The position numbers and the translations under genes are program-made. Under the pieces are notes generated by a model. The model did no database searches and was not told where the DNA came from. It was given only the letters and a program-made list of their open reading frames with translations. A stretch of DNA of 48,365 bases, from positions 1 through 48,365 of the forward strand of contig CANNCQ010000020.1 of assembly GCA_947503135.1 (NCBI GenBank). The letters run 5' to 3'. This DNA is from an uncultured Aquimarina sp. GTDB lineage: Bacteria > Bacteroidota > Bacteroidia > Flavobacteriales > Flavobacteriaceae. Below, piece after piece: positions 30,528 to 41,063 of this stretch (position 1 is the stretch's first letter; every line of letters begins with the position of its first letter).

Positions 30528-33500
30528 ATGCAAAAACAAGGAATGTATTTGCCTGAATTTGAACATGAAAACTGCGGTGCTGGTTTTATATGTAACCTTA
30601 AAGGTGAAAAAACCAACCAAATTATTCATGATGCATTAGAAATTTTAGTGAAGTTAGAGCATCGTGGAGGTGTGAGTGCGGATGGAAGAACTGGTGATGG
30701 TGCTGGTCTTTTGATTGACATTCCTCACGACTATTTCAAAAGAGTTTGTGATTTTGAAATTCCTAAGCAACGAGAGTATGCTGTAGGAATGGTGTTTTTA
30801 CCTAAAAACAAAAATCAGTATGCCTTTTGTAAAAAAGAATTCAAAAAAGAAATCGAAGCTCAGGGTCTTACAGTTTTGGGATGGAGAAAAGTTCCTGTTG
30901 ATTCTTCGCAATTAGGGGAGATTGCTTTGGCATCTGAACCTAATATAGAGCAGGTTTTTATTGCTCAGGGCGATTTGGAAGAAAATATATTTAAGGCTAG
31001 GTTGTATGCGGCTCGTAAAATTACGGAGCATACTATTAGCACTTCTAAAATGTCTGAGGCGGATTATTTTTATTTGCCAAGTTTATCAAATACAACACTT
31101 ATATATAAAGGTATTATTATGCCTGAGGATATAGGTCCTTATTATACTGATTTACAACAGCCAGATTTAGTTACTCGTTTGGCATTAGTACACCAACGTT
31201 TTTCTACCAATACCATGCCTGCATGGGAATTGGCACAACCGTTTAGATTTTTATGTCAAAATGGTGAAATAAACACATTAAGAGGTAATGTATCTAGAAT
31301 GCGTGTTCGTGAAGAAATTATGCAGTCGGGTGTTTTTGGAGATCAGATTGATAAATTGTTTCCAATTATTTTACCAGGGAAGTCCGATTCAGCTTCTATG
31401 GATATGTCTGTGGAATTGCTAACCTTAACAGGGCGTTCATTACCGGAGGTAATGATGATGACAATTCCTGAAGCGTGGGAAAAACACGCAACAATGTCAG
31501 ACGATAGAAAAGCGTTTTATGAATACAATTCTTGTATTATGGAACCTTGGGATGGACCGGCTTCGGTGCCATTTACAGATGGTGATTATGTAGGAGCATT
31601 ATTAGATCGTAATGGTTTAAGGCCTTCTCGTTATACGGTAACAAAAAGTGGTAAATTAATTATGTCTTCTGAAGTAGGTGTAGTTGATGTTGAGCCATCG
31701 GACATTGAAAGTCATGGACGTCTAGAACCAGGAAAAATGTTCTTGGTTGATATGAACGAAGGGCGTATTATCGGTGATGAAGAAATAAAAAATAAAATTG
31801 TTTCTGAAAGACCTTACAGAGAATGGTTAAATAAGAACAATCTTAAACTAAAAGACGTACCTAATAATAATGAGGCTTGTCCTATTGAGACATTAGACCT
31901 TAAAACTAGGCAGCGTCTTTATAATTATACTATTGAAGATATTCAAGAAGTAATTGTGCCAATGGCGCAAGTAGGTAAAGAGGCTTTAGGTTCAATGGGT
32001 ATTGATACACCATTAGCTGTATTGTCTGATCAACCACAATTAATTTCAAACTATTTTAAGCAGTTATTTGCTCAGGTAACTAATCCACCATTGGATGGTA
32101 TTCGTGAAGAAGTGGTAACTGATATTAGTTTAGCTTTAGGAAATGATAGAAATATTTTTGACATTACTCCTGAGCAGTGTAAAAAATTAAGAATTCAAAA
32201 CCCTGTAATCTCTAACAACGATTTAGAGAAAATCAGAAACATTAATGTAGAAGGCTTTAAAGCTGAAACTATTGAGATGCTTTATGAGAAAAACAGAGGG
32301 ATGAATGGCCTTGAAGATGGTCTAGACCAAATAATTAAAGACATTACTAAAGCTGTAGACAATGGAGTTAATATCATCATCTTATCGGATAGAGGAGCTA
32401 AAGAAGGTTTAGCGCCAATACCAGCTCTTTTAGCATGTTCTTTCGTGCATCATCAAATGAATCGCTTACGTAAGCGTTCTTATTTTGATATCGTAATAGA
32501 ATCTGCAGAACCAAGAGAACCACATCATTTTGCTACATTATTCGGGTATGGAGCATCGGCGGTGAATCCTTACATGGTAAACGAAATCATTCGTTTACAA
32601 GTAAAAGAAGGATTTATTGAAATGGATGAGCAAAAAGCCGTAGATAACTTTAACAAGGCAATTGGTAAAGGAATTTTAAAGGTGATGAATAAAATAGGAA
32701 TCTCTACGTTGCATTCGTATAGAGGTTCTCAAATTTTTGAAATCGTAGGATTCAATTCTGAATTTGTGAATAAATATTTCCCGTATACTGCCTCTAGAAT
32801 TGAAGGTATTGGGTTGTATGAATTAGAAAAAGAAATCGATAAGCGTTACAAATATGCATATCCAGATACTCAAATAGACAAACGATTAGGTTTAAATATT
32901 GGTGGTGATTATAGATGGAGGCGTAACGGTGAGCGTCACTTGTTTAATCCAGTTACAGTTGCAAAACTACAACAAGCGGTTAGATTAAGTGATCAAGCAT
33001 CATATGATGTTTATAAAAATGACATTAACGAGCAATCTAAAAAGCATTTAACTATTCGAGGGTTGTTTGAGTTTAATAACTTGGATCCTATTCCTTTAGA
33101 TGAAGTTGAACCATGGACAGAAATTGTAAAGCGTTTTAAAACGGGTGCAATGTCTTACGGATCGATTTCTCGTGAAGCACATGAAAACTTAGCAATTGCG
33201 ATGAACCGTTTAGGAGGTAAATCTAATTCAGGTGAAGGTGGGGAAGATAGAAAACGTTTCCAACCAGATGCTAATGGAGATAATAGAAACTCAGCAATAA
33301 AGCAAGTAGCTTCAGGGCGTTTTGGGGTAACTTCTCATTACTTAAGTTCGGCTAAAGAGATTCAAATTAAAATGGCTCAGGGAGCTAAGCCAGGAGAGGG
33401 TGGTCAATTACCAGGTACTAAAGTATTGCCTTGGATTGCAGATGCTCGTAATTCTACTCCATTTGTAGGATTAATTTCTCCTCCTCCGCATCACGATATT

Positions 33501-35033
33501 TATTCTATCGAGGATTTAGCTCAACTAATTTACGATTTGAAAAACGCTAACAGAGAGGCGCGTATTAATGTAAAATTAGTTTCAGAAGTTGGTGTAGGAA
33601 CTATTGCAGCTGGTGTTGCGAAAGCAAAAGCTGATGTAGTATTAATTTCTGGTTATGATGGTGGTACAGGAGCTTCTCCATTAACATCATTAAAGCATGC
33701 TGGTTTGCCTTGGGAACTTGGTTTAGCAGAAGCGCAACAAACATTAGTATTAAATAACTTGCGTTCGCGTATAGTTGTTGAATGTGATGGGCAGTTGAAA
33801 ACAGGTCGTGACGTTGCTATTGCTGCATTGTTAGGGGCAGAGGAGTTCGGTTTTGCTACCGCACCATTAGTTGCCTCAGGTTGTATTATGATGCGTAAGT
33901 GTCATTTAAACACCTGTCCAGTTGGTATTGCTACTCAAGATAAAGAGTTGCGTAAAAACTTTAAGGGAACTCCAGAGCATGTGATTAACTTTTTCTACTA
34001 TGTAGCAAATGAGTTGAGAGAGATTATGGCTCAATTAGGTTTCCGTACAATGTCGGAAATGACAGGTCAGACTCAAAAAATTAATGCTAATAAAGCAATA
34101 GAGCATTACAAGGCAAAAGGATTAGATTTATCTGCGATTTTGTATCAACCTGAAGGGTATAGTGAAATGCCTGTTAGAAATACAGAAAAGCAAGATCATA
34201 ATTTAGAAAATGTAATAGACTTCCAAATTATAAAGGATGCACATGCTGCTATCTTTAGAAAAAAGGAAACTACGTTAAATTATCCTATTGGTAATACTGA
34301 TCGTTCAGTAGGAGCAATTACCTCTAATGAAATATCTAAAATATACGGGCATTTAGGATTGCCTGATAATACTTTGAATTTAAATTTTACAGGTTCTGCT
34401 GGTCAGAGTTTAGGTGCTTTTGGTGCGCCTGGAATTACATTTACTGTAGAAGGAAATACCAACGATTATTTAGGTAAAGGATTATCTGGATCCAAAATAA
34501 TTGTAAAGAAACCAAAAGAAGCAGATTTTATAGCTGAAAACAATGTTATTGTTGGAAATGTTTGTTTGTTTGGAGCGGTAAAAGGGGAAGCTTATATCAA
34601 TGGTATAGCAGGTGAACGTTTTGCGGTTCGTAATTCTGGTGCTACAGCTGTAGTAGAAGGATTAGGTGATCATGGGTGTGAATATATGACGGGAGGTAGA
34701 ATAGTTGTATTGGGTGATACAGGACGTAATTTTGCTGCTGGTATGAGTGGTGGTTATGCTTATGTGTTAAATACTACAGGTAAATTTACCAATGGTTTGT
34801 GTAATGAAGAAACAATAGATTTTGACCCAATAACTGCTGAAGATGCAGCGGAGTTAAAAGGATTAATAGAAAACCACGTACTTTATACTGATAGTAATAG
34901 AGGTAAGGAAGTACTTGCAGACTGGGATACTAACTTAACCAAGTTTGTGAAAGTTATGCCAAAAGAATATAAAGTGGCATTAGAGAGAATTGCTAACGAA
35001 GAACCTATGGTTGAAGAACTAACAGAAGCATAA
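30528..35033 (+). CDS. gltB: Glutamate synthase large (alpha) subunit
   Basis: GOGAT large subunit: it makes two glutamates from glutamine and 2-oxoglutarate. The 1501-residue protein has the Ntn-type glutaminase nucleophile after a short propeptide (Cys16 in '[10 protein letters not shown]'), central and FMN-binding synthase domains ('[14 protein letters not shown]', '[18 protein letters not shown]'), a 3Fe-4S motif with spaced Cys in '[15 protein letters not shown]', and a C-terminal GXGXG beta-helix ('[20 protein letters not shown]'). It overlaps no neighbour; gltD begins 2 nt after its stop. The facing glnK-amt units make a nitrogen-assimilation cluster. The start at 30528 follows from the promoter and from homology. 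Confidence 0.97.
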   Translation: MQKQGMYLPEFEHENCGAGFICNLKGEKTNQIIHDALEILVKLEHRGGVSADGRTGDGAGLLIDIPHDYFKRVCDFEIPKQREYAVGMVFLPKNKNQYAFCKKEFKKEIEAQGLTVLGWRKVPVDSSQLGEIALASEPNIEQVFIAQGDLEENIFKARLYAARKITEHTISTSKMSEADYFYLPSLSNTTLIYKGIIMPEDIGPYYTDLQQPDLVTRLALVHQRFSTNTMPAWELAQPFRFLCQNGEINTLRGNVSRMRVREEIMQSGVFGDQIDKLFPIILPGKSDSASMDMSVELLTLTGRSLPEVMMMTIPEAWEKHATMSDDRKAFYEYNSCIMEPWDGPASVPFTDGDYVGALLDRNGLRPSRYTVTKSGKLIMSSEVGVVDVEPSDIESHGRLEPGKMFLVDMNEGRIIGDEEIKNKIVSERPYREWLNKNNLKLKDVPNNNEACPIETLDLKTRQRLYNYTIEDIQEVIVPMAQVGKEALGSMGIDTPLAVLSDQPQLISNYFKQLFAQVTNPPLDGIREEVVTDISLALGNDRNIFDITPEQCKKLRIQNPVISNNDLEKIRNINVEGFKAETIEMLYEKNRGMNGLEDGLDQIIKDITKAVDNGVNIIILSDRGAKEGLAPIPALLACSFVHHQMNRLRKRSYFDIVIESAEPREPHHFATLFGYGASAVNPYMVNEIIRLQVKEGFIEMDEQKAVDNFNKAIGKGILKVMNKIGISTLHSYRGSQIFEIVGFNSEFVNKYFPYTASRIEGIGLYELEKEIDKRYKYAYPDTQIDKRLGLNIGGDYRWRRNGERHLFNPVTVAKLQQAVRLSDQASYDVYKNDINEQSKKHLTIRGLFEFNNLDPIPLDEVEPWTEIVKRFKTGAMSYGSISREAHENLAIAMNRLGGKSNSGEGGEDRKRFQPDANGDNRNSAIKQVASGRFGVTSHYLSSAKEIQIKMAQGAKPGEGGQLPGTKVLPWIADARNSTPFVGLISPPPHHDIYSIEDLAQLIYDLKNANREARINVKLVSEVGVGTIAAGVAKAKADVVLISGYDGGTGASPLTSLKHAGLPWELGLAEAQQTLVLNNLRSRIVVECDGQLKTGRDVAIAALLGAEEFGFATAPLVASGCIMMRKCHLNTCPVGIATQDKELRKNFKGTPEHVINFFYYVANELREIMAQLGFRTMSEMTGQTQKINANKAIEHYKAKGLDLSAILYQPEGYSEMPVRNTEKQDHNLENVIDFQIIKDAHAAIFRKKETTLNYPIGNTDRSVGAITSNEISKIYGHLGLPDNTLNLNFTGSAGQSLGAFGAPGITFTVEGNTNDYLGKGLSGSKIIVKKPKEADFIAENNVIVGNVCLFGAVKGEAYINGIAGERFAVRNSGATAVVEGLGDHGCEYMTGGRIVVLGDTGRNFAAGMSGGYAYVLNTTGKFTNGLCNEETIDFDPITAEDAAELKGLIENHVLYTDSNRGKEVLADWDTNLTKFVKVMPKEYKVALERIANEEPMVEELTEA

Positions 35034-35035
35034 TT

Positions 35036-36499
35036 ATGGGAAAAGTAACTGGATTTAAAGAGTTCGAAAGAAAAGATGAAGCATACGAACCTGTAAAAGA
35101 GCGTTTACAAGATTATAACGAATTTACGGTTCCCTTGAGTGATAAAGAAATTACGGATCAAGGTTCAAGATGTATGGATTGTGGTATTCCTTTTTGTCAT
35201 AGTGGTTGCCCGTTAGGAAATTTGATTCCTGATTTTAATCATATGGTACATCAAGGAGAGTGGCAAAAAGCTTCTTTGATATTACATTCTACAAATAATT
35301 TCCCTGAATTTACAGGTAGACTATGTCCTGCACCATGTGAAAAATCATGTGTGTTAGGTATTATAGAAGACCCGGTATCTATAGAGAATATTGAGAAAAA
35401 TATTGTTGAGCGTGCTTTTAAAGAGGGTTGGATTAAGCCTCAGGCTCCTAAAACGAGAACAGGTAAAACTGTTGCAGTTGTAGGTTCTGGGCCAGCTGGT
35501 TTAGCTACTGCACAGCAATTAAATAGAGCAGGACATTTAGTGACTGTTTTTGAAAGAGATGATGAAGTAGGGGGATTGTTGCGTTATGGTATTCCTAACT
35601 TTAAAATGGAAAAAGGCATTATTGACAGACGTATTAAAATTTTAGAGGCAGAAGGAATTGTTTTTAAGGTTAATGCAAATGTGGGTAAAAACGTTTCTGT
35701 AGAAGAGTTAAAGGCGTTTGATGCTATTGTGTTAACAGGAGGTGCTACGCAAAGGCGTTCTTTACCAACACCTGGTATTGATGCTAATGGGGTGGTGCAA
35801 GCAATGCATTTCCTTACACAGCAAACTAAAGTTGTTTTTGGTAAAGAGGTTAAGGACCAGGTATTGGCAACAGATAAAAATGTTATTGTTATTGGTGGAG
35901 GTGATACTGGATCTGACTGTGTAGGTACTTCTAACAGGCAAGGTGCTAAGTCGGTTGTGAATTTTGAAATTATGCCTAAGCCACCAGGACAACGTTCAGC
36001 GAGTACTCCATGGCCGTATTGGCCATTACAATTAAAAACTTCTTCTTCTCATAAGGAAGGTGTTGAGCGTAATTGGTTAATTAATACTAAAGAGTTTGTT
36101 ACTAATAAAGAGGGTAAATTAACTGCTTTAAAAACAGTTAATGTAGAATGGAAAATGGTTCCAGGTCAGCGTCCTCAATTAATTGAAATTGAAGGGACGG
36201 AAAAGACTTGGCCATGTGACTTAGCGCTTTTGGCTTTAGGTTTCACAGGTCCAGAGAACTATCTATCTGATCAATTAGGTATAGAAACAGATACTCGTTC
36301 TAATTATAAGGCTTCTTATGGTGAATATCAAACTAATGTACCTAACATTTTCACAGCTGGGGATATGCGTAGGGGGCAATCATTAATTGTTTGGGCTATT
36401 TCTGAAGGAAGAGAAGCTGCAAGACAAGTTGATATTTTCTTAATGGGTAAATCTGATTTACCAACTAAAAATACTGAAGGGGATTTGCCTAGCTTGTAA
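35036..36499 (+). CDS. gltD: Glutamate synthase small (beta) subunit
   Basis: The 487-residue flavoprotein passes NADPH electrons to GltB. N-terminal Cys clusters for two 4Fe-4S centres are 'CMDCGIPFCHSGCPLGNL' and 'CPAPCEKSCVLG'. FAD-binding 'VAVVGSGPAGLATAQQL' lies near 148-164, NADPH-binding 'VIVIGGGDTGSDCVGTS' near 284, and 'PNIFTAGDMRRGQSLIVWAI' near the C-terminus. Translation is almost certainly coupled to gltB (2-nt gap). A perfect 17-bp terminator follows. Confidence 0.97.
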   Translation: MGKVTGFKEFERKDEAYEPVKERLQDYNEFTVPLSDKEITDQGSRCMDCGIPFCHSGCPLGNLIPDFNHMVHQGEWQKASLILHSTNNFPEFTGRLCPAPCEKSCVLGIIEDPVSIENIEKNIVERAFKEGWIKPQAPKTRTGKTVAVVGSGPAGLATAQQLNRAGHLVTVFERDDEVGGLLRYGIPNFKMEKGIIDRRIKILEAEGIVFKVNANVGKNVSVEELKAFDAIVLTGGATQRRSLPTPGIDANGVVQAMHFLTQQTKVVFGKEVKDQVLATDKNVIVIGGGDTGSDCVGTSNRQGAKSVVNFEIMPKPPGQRSASTPWPYWPLQLKTSSSHKEGVERNWLINTKEFVTNKEGKLTALKTVNVEWKMVPGQRPQLIEIEGTEKTWPCDLALLALGFTGPENYLSDQLGIETDTRSNYKASYGEYQTNVPNIFTAGDMRRGQSLIVWAISEGREAARQVDIFLMGKSDLPTKNTEGDLPSL

Positions 36500-36525
36500 T
36501 AATAGAATATATCTTTTAAATAATT

Positions 36526-36563
36526 AAAAAGCTCCTATAATCTTATGATTATAGGAGCTTTTT
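36526..36563 (+). terminator. Terminator of gltBD
   Basis: A perfect 17-bp stem AAAAAGCTCCTATAATC / GATTATAGGAGCTTTTT with loop TTAT, ending in a T run. Confidence 0.95.
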
Positions 36564-36658
36564 TTGCCTTATTAAGTTACTTTGTTGATTCTAGGGTGGA
36601 ATATTATAAAAGTTGCGCGTAAGGTCTTTATATGGCTTTTGTAATTCGCTAAAAAATA

Positions 36659-36688
36659 AAAACCTGTAAAGTTAACTTTACAGGTTTT
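36659..36688 (-). terminator. Likely terminator of the transketolase operon (perfect 30-bp palindrome)
   Basis: AAAACCTGTAAAGTT and its exact complement form a 30-bp palindrome with no separate loop (centre GTTAAC). The minus-strand tail is ATTTTTTA. It lies 62 nt past the transketolase stop. As a palindrome it could also be an operator, but terminator position and tail fit better. Confidence 0.6.
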
Positions 36689-36749
36689 ATATAATAATAG
36701 TATATAAGGCAATCCTTTTTGGATTGACCCAAAAAGAAAATAATGATAA

Positions 36750-37703
36750 TTATTTTCTTTTCATTACTTTTTCAGCAGCAGCTTCAATAGCAGGAGCATC
36801 AAGCTCGTATTTAGCCATTAATTCATCAGCAGTACCACTTTCTCCAAAAGTATCTTTAGTAGCGATGTATTCCTGTGGAGTAGGATTGTTTAACGAAAGT
36901 ACACGTGCTACACTTTCTCCTAAACCACCTAGGTAGTTGTGCTCTTCACAAGTAACTATACAACCAGTTTTAGCAACGGATTTTAAAATAGCTTCTTCGT
37001 CTAAAGGTTTAATAGTGTGAATATTAATAACTTCAGCACTAATGCCTTTAGCCTCTAGCTTTTCGGCAGCAATTAAAGCTTCCCAAACACAATGACCTGT
37101 AGCTACAATAGTTACATCAGTACCTTCGTTTAACATAACAGCTTTACCAATAACAAATTCACCATTTTCAGGGGTGAAGTTAGCTACTTTTGGACGTCCA
37201 AAGCGTAAGTAAGTAGGGCCAACGTAATCTGCTATAGCTAAAGTTGCAGCTTTAGTTTGGTTGTAGTCACAAGGGTTAATAACTACCATTCCTGGTAGCA
37301 TTTTCATTAATCCGATATCTTCTAATATTTGGTGAGTAGCACCATCTTCTCCTAAGGTTAAACCAGCGTGAGAAGCACATATTTTTACATTTTTTTCAGA
37401 GTAAGCAACGGATTGTCTAATTTGATCGTAAACACGTCCTGTAGCAAAATTTGCAAAAGTTCCTGCAAAAGGTATTTTTCCACCAACAGTTAATCCGGCA
37501 GCCATACCAATCATGTTGGCTTCAGCAATACCTGTTTGAAAAAAACGTTCAGGTGAATTTTCAATAAACCCTTCCATTTTTAAAGATCCAATAAGGTCAG
37601 CACAAAGTGCCACAACATTTTCATTTGTTTTAGAAAGCTCGGTTAATCCAGCTCCAAAACCAGAGCGAGTATCTTTCTTACCTGTATCTGTATATTTTTT
37701 CAT
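36750..37703 (-). CDS. tkt: Transketolase, C-terminal subunit
   Basis: The 317-residue subunit carries the pyrimidine-binding and C-terminal transketolase domains: 'ALCADLIGSLKMEGFIENSP', the catalytic Glu in 'TGIAEANMIGMAAGL', 'FATGRVYDQIRQSVAYSE' and 'PTYLRFGRPKV'. It works with the N-terminal subunit 30 nt upstream to move two-carbon units in the pentose phosphate pathway. Split transketolases of this kind are widespread, so this is not a broken gene. The C-terminal end 'AIEAAAEKVMKRK' is followed by a palindromic terminator. Confidence 0.95.
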   Translation of the reverse strand: MKKYTDTGKKDTRSGFGAGLTELSKTNENVVALCADLIGSLKMEGFIENSPERFFQTGIAEANMIGMAAGLTVGGKIPFAGTFANFATGRVYDQIRQSVAYSEKNVKICASHAGLTLGEDGATHQILEDIGLMKMLPGMVVINPCDYNQTKAATLAIADYVGPTYLRFGRPKVANFTPENGEFVIGKAVMLNEGTDVTIVATGHCVWEALIAAEKLEAKGISAEVINIHTIKPLDEEAILKSVAKTGCIVTCEEHNYLGGLGESVARVLSLNNPTPQEYIATKDTFGESGTADELMAKYELDAPAIEAAAEKVMKRK

Positions 37704-37733
37704 AATTTATTTCTTAGTGTAAGGATAACACGA

Positions 37734-38579
37734 TTAATAATCGCCTAAAGTTTCAGGGTTTTGAGATAATGCTAATTCTAATTGCTCATCACTAGGCGCT
37801 TTTCCGTGCCACGCGTGTGTGTGCATCATAAAATCTACTCCATTACCCATCATTGTGTGTAATAAAATACAAACAGGCTTTCCTTTTCCTGTTCTTGATT
37901 TAGCTTCTTTTAAACCATTAACAATAGCTTCTATATTGTTTCCTTCTTTTACTTCTAACACATCCCAACCAAACGCTGTAAATTTAGCATTTAAGTCTCC
38001 TAAAGAACAAACCTCTTCAGTAGATCCGTCAATTTGTTGGCCGTTATAATCTACAGTTGCAATTAAGTTATCTACTTTGTAAGCAGCAGCATAAATTGCA
38101 GCTTCCCAAATTTGACCTTCTTGTAATTCACCATCACCATGTAAAGTGTAAACCAAGTTGTCATCATTGTTTATCTTTTTTGCCTGAGCAGTACCTAAAG
38201 CTACTGATAACCCTTGACCTAGGGAGCCAGAAGCAATACGTACACCTGGTAATCCATCATGTGTAGATGGGTGCCCTTGTAAGCGAGATCCTAATTTTCT
38301 GAACGTACTTAGTTCTTCAACAGGGAAATATCCACTTCGTGCTAAAACACTGTATATAACAGGTGAAATGTGGCCGTTAGATAAATAGAATATATCTTCG
38401 CCAATTCCATCCATATCAAAACCGTCTTTACGGTTCATTATTTCTTGATAAAGCGTAACTAAAAATTCGGTACAACCCAAAGATCCACCTGGGTGACCTG
38501 AGCTTACAGCGTGTACTTGACGAAGGATATCACGACGTACTTGCGTAGCGAAATCTTCTAACTGACTGATATTTGACAT
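37734..38579 (-). CDS. tkt: Transketolase, N-terminal subunit
   Basis: The 281-residue subunit binds thiamine diphosphate: 'SSGHPGGSLGCTEFLV' and the ThDP motif 'HGDGELQEGQIWEAAIYAAA' (GDG...N-like, with 'DYNGQQIDG'). 'ASGSLGQGLSVALG' is a further landmark. The frame is open to 38627, but a full -33/-7 promoter lies at 38608-38639, so upstream starts are excluded. Between the two remaining ATGs (38594 and 38579) the second gives the family N-terminus 'MSNISQLEDFATQVRRDIL' and a roughly 22-nt leader. The gene is divergent from tgt and is first in a two-gene operon. Confidence 0.93.
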   Translation of the reverse strand: MSNISQLEDFATQVRRDILRQVHAVSSGHPGGSLGCTEFLVTLYQEIMNRKDGFDMDGIGEDIFYLSNGHISPVIYSVLARSGYFPVEELSTFRKLGSRLQGHPSTHDGLPGVRIASGSLGQGLSVALGTAQAKKINNDDNLVYTLHGDGELQEGQIWEAAIYAAAYKVDNLIATVDYNGQQIDGSTEEVCSLGDLNAKFTAFGWDVLEVKEGNNIEAIVNGLKEAKSRTGKGKPVCILLHTMMGNGVDFMMHTHAWHGKAPSDEQLELALSQNPETLGDY

Positions 38580-38607
38580 TTCTTTTTGTTTCATTTTAAT
38601 AATCCGC

Positions 38608-38639
38608 CAAAAGTAAGGTTTTTGCACTCTTAAACAAAA
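38608..38639 (-). promoter_or_regulatory. Transketolase promoter, consensus match
   Basis: On the minus strand TTTTG, a 19-nt spacer and TACTTTTG (38608-38615) give a full match to the Bacteroidota promoter. It is the best promoter in the window and fixes the transketolase start downstream of 38600. Confidence 0.7.
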
Positions 38640-38739
38640 TACTTAAGTATATATTTATTCATAATTTTGTGACTATATGCTTCCTGTAACGGGTATTTAT
38701 TTTGTATTTAAGTTATCTTTGCTAATCGAAATAAGAAGT

Positions 38740-39870
38740 ATGAAATTTGATTTACTAGCTCAAGACCCTCAATCTAAAGCCCGTGCAGGGAAAATTACTA
38801 CTGATCATGGGGTTATTGAAACTCCTATTTTTATGCCTGTCGGAACTGTCGGAACCGTTAAGGGTGTTCATCAAAGAGAGCTTAAAGAAGAGATTAACCC
38901 TGATATTATTTTAGGAAATACTTATCATTTATATCTTAGGCCTCAACTACCTATTTTAGAAAAAGCGGGTGGACTTCATAAATTCATGAACTGGGATCGC
39001 AATATTCTTACCGATAGTGGTGGTTACCAGGTGTACTCCCTTTCGGGAAGAAGAAAAATTAAAGAAGAAGGAGTTAAGTTTAAATCACATATTGATGGGT
39101 CAACACATTTATTTACTCCTGAAAATGTAATGGAAATTCAGCGGAGTATAGGTGCGGATATCATTATGGCTTTCGATGAGTGTACGCCTTATCCTTGTGA
39201 TTATAATTATGCTAAGCGTAGTATGCATATGACGCATCGTTGGTTAAAACGTTGCATGACACATTTAGAAAAGGTACCTTTTAAATACGATTATTCACAA
39301 GCTTTTTTTCCTATAGTGCAAGGAAGTACTTATAAGGATTTAAGAAGACAATCAGCAGAATATATTGCCAATGCAGATGCTCCAGGTAACGCTATAGGTG
39401 GCCTTTCGGTTGGTGAGCCAGCAGAAGAATTATATGCGATGACTGAAGTGGTAACCGAAATTTTACCAGAAGATAAGCCCAGATATTTAATGGGAGTTGG
39501 TACTCCTATTAATATTTTAGAAAATATTGCTTTAGGGGTAGATATGTTTGATTGTGTTATGCCAACTCGTAACGCGCGAAATGGTATGTTGTTTACAGCG
39601 CATGGATCAATAAATATTAAAAATCGAAAGTGGGCAGATGACCTTTCCGCTATTGATGAAATGGGAATTACTTGGGTAGATACTGAGTACTCAAAAGCTT
39701 ATTTGAAACACTTGTTTTCTGTAAATGAAATGTTAGGAAAACAAATAGCTACAATACATAATTTAGGTTTTTACTTGTGGTTAACACGCGAGGCTAGAAA
39801 GCATATAATTGCTGGAGATTTTGCTGTATGGAAAAACCAAATGGTAAAACAAATGGATAAACGCTTATAA
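38740..39870 (+). CDS. tgt: tRNA-guanine transglycosylase (Tgt), zinc ligands absent
   Basis: Tgt exchanges guanine-34 for the queuosine precursor preQ1 in GUN-anticodon tRNAs. The 376 residues include the substrate-binding 'DSGGYQVYSLSGRRKIKEEG' and the nucleophile Asp in 'DMFDCVMPTRNARNG', with 'GGLSVGEPAEELYAM'. The usual C-terminal zinc site CxCxxC is absent: the aligned segment reads 'DEMGITWVDTEYSKAYLKHL'; only the His of 'TIHNLGFYLWL' remains. This seems to be a group feature rather than damage. ATG 38740 matches homologues ('MKFDLLAQ'); the frame upstream to 38677 is not needed. The LptF/G-family gene begins 16 nt downstream. Confidence 0.95.
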   Translation: MKFDLLAQDPQSKARAGKITTDHGVIETPIFMPVGTVGTVKGVHQRELKEEINPDIILGNTYHLYLRPQLPILEKAGGLHKFMNWDRNILTDSGGYQVYSLSGRRKIKEEGVKFKSHIDGSTHLFTPENVMEIQRSIGADIIMAFDECTPYPCDYNYAKRSMHMTHRWLKRCMTHLEKVPFKYDYSQAFFPIVQGSTYKDLRRQSAEYIANADAPGNAIGGLSVGEPAEELYAMTEVVTEILPEDKPRYLMGVGTPINILENIALGVDMFDCVMPTRNARNGMLFTAHGSINIKNRKWADDLSAIDEMGITWVDTEYSKAYLKHLFSVNEMLGKQIATIHNLGFYLWLTREARKHIIAGDFAVWKNQMVKQMDKRL

Positions 39871-39886
39871 ATTCGGTTTAAAACTT

Positions 39887-40975
39887 ATGTTAAGGATTTT
39901 AGATTGGTATATTTTAAAAAGATATTTAGGTACGTTTTTTTCGTTATTCTTAATATTTATTCCAATTGCTATTTTGGCAAATCTGGCCGAAAAAATTGAT
40001 AATATTTTTGAAAAGAAATTAGCTTTTTTAGATGTGCTTGTTTTTTATGCAAATTTTTCAGTTCATTTTGCATATCTATTGTTTCCTTTATTGCTTTTTT
40101 TATCGGTAATATGGTTTACTTCTAAATTGGCAAATAAAACAGAAATTATTGCAATTTTAAGTTCTGGGGTTTCGTATTCTCGCTTTCTTAGACCTTACCT
40201 AATAGGATCTACACTTGTAAGTTTAATAACATTGTTGGGTGGTATGTTTGTTGTGCCTAAGGCAAATGAAGCATATAATAACTTTAATCAAACTTATTTA
40301 AAGTCCTCTAATCGATCTATTCAAAATACCGAAAATTTATACCGTCAGTTGGATGAAAATCAATACATCTATGCTCATGAGTTTTCTCCGCAAAAAAAAA
40401 CCGCTACTAAATTTACTCTAGAGTATATTGAAGACAACAAATTAGTACATAAGATATCGGCTGATAAGCTAACCTATGTTCCAAAAGATAGCATTTATAA
40501 ATTGTATAAATATGTAAAAAGAACAGTGCAAGATTCCAGTGATATTATAGTTAGGAAAACAGTTCATGATACCGTTCTTAATTTTGATATAGATAGGTTA
40601 ACTCCTGTGAAATATGTCGCAGAAACTTTAAATTATTTTGAGTTAAAAGAGTTTATGATTCAAGAGGAACTAAGAGGATCGCCAAATATCAACAGGTATA
40701 AAGTAGAGGCTTATAAAAGAGTAAGTTTACCAGTAGCTGCCTATATTTTAACTATTATAGGAGTGGCGGTATCATCGAAAAAGCGTAGAGGAGGAATGGG
40801 GGTAAACCTTATTTTTGGTTTAGTAATTGCATTTGCTTTTGTGTTTTTCGATAAAGTTTTTGGTACCATAGCTACACAGCCAAACTCAACATTATCTCCA
40901 ATATTTGCAGTTTGGTTTCCTAATATAGTATTTACTTTTTTAGCAATTTATCTGCTTGTAAAAGCCAGACGCTAA
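39887..40975 (+). CDS. LptF/LptG family permease (LPS export)
   Basis: The 362-residue protein shows the YjgP/YjgQ layout: three N-terminal helices ('FFSLFLIFIPIAILANLAEK', 'LFPLLLFLSVIWFTSKLANK', 'LIGSTLVSLITLLGGMFVVP'), a periplasmic jelly-roll domain (about 135-265), and three C-terminal helices. Members form the membrane part of the Lpt system that lifts lipopolysaccharide out of the inner membrane. I cannot tell LptF from LptG here, and the second permease and LptB are not in the window. It lies 16 nt after tgt, and an operon with it is likely. Confidence 0.88.
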   Translation: MLRILDWYILKRYLGTFFSLFLIFIPIAILANLAEKIDNIFEKKLAFLDVLVFYANFSVHFAYLLFPLLLFLSVIWFTSKLANKTEIIAILSSGVSYSRFLRPYLIGSTLVSLITLLGGMFVVPKANEAYNNFNQTYLKSSNRSIQNTENLYRQLDENQYIYAHEFSPQKKTATKFTLEYIEDNKLVHKISADKLTYVPKDSIYKLYKYVKRTVQDSSDIIVRKTVHDTVLNFDIDRLTPVKYVAETLNYFELKEFMIQEELRGSPNINRYKVEAYKRVSLPVAAYILTIIGVAVSSKKRRGGMGVNLIFGLVIAFAFVFFDKVFGTIATQPNSTLSPIFAVWFPNIVFTFLAIYLLVKARR

Positions 40976-41001
40976 TACTATCATAATTTATTAGTATAGT
41001 T

Positions 41002-41033
41002 TTTGTTTTTAAAGTATATTAAACCAATATTTG
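41002..41033 (+). promoter_or_regulatory. Candidate promoter for the MCE gene
   Basis: TTTG (41002-41005), 20 nt, then AATATTTG (41026-41033), one mismatch to TAnnTTTG. It would start transcription near 41040, downstream of the TTG at 41031 and upstream of the TTG at 41064. Confidence 0.4.
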
Positions 41034-41063
41034 TATCAACTAATACAAGGAAATAATATTATT

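Noticed and set aside
36659..36688. The perfect palindrome as an operator
   Set aside because: Position after the transketolase stop and the T-rich tail on the minus strand fit a terminator better; kept as an alternative in the feature entry.
36750..38579. Transketolase as a frameshifted single gene
   Set aside because: Each half has its own start and stop with a 30-nt gap, the domain boundary is the normal one for split transketolases, and no frame shift is needed.
38677..38740. An upstream start for tgt at 38677
   Set aside because: The added 21 residues have no homology and lie in promoter sequence; TAATTTTG (38662-38669) and TATCTTTG (38714-38721) are possible -7 boxes, though neither has a TTTG at normal distance.
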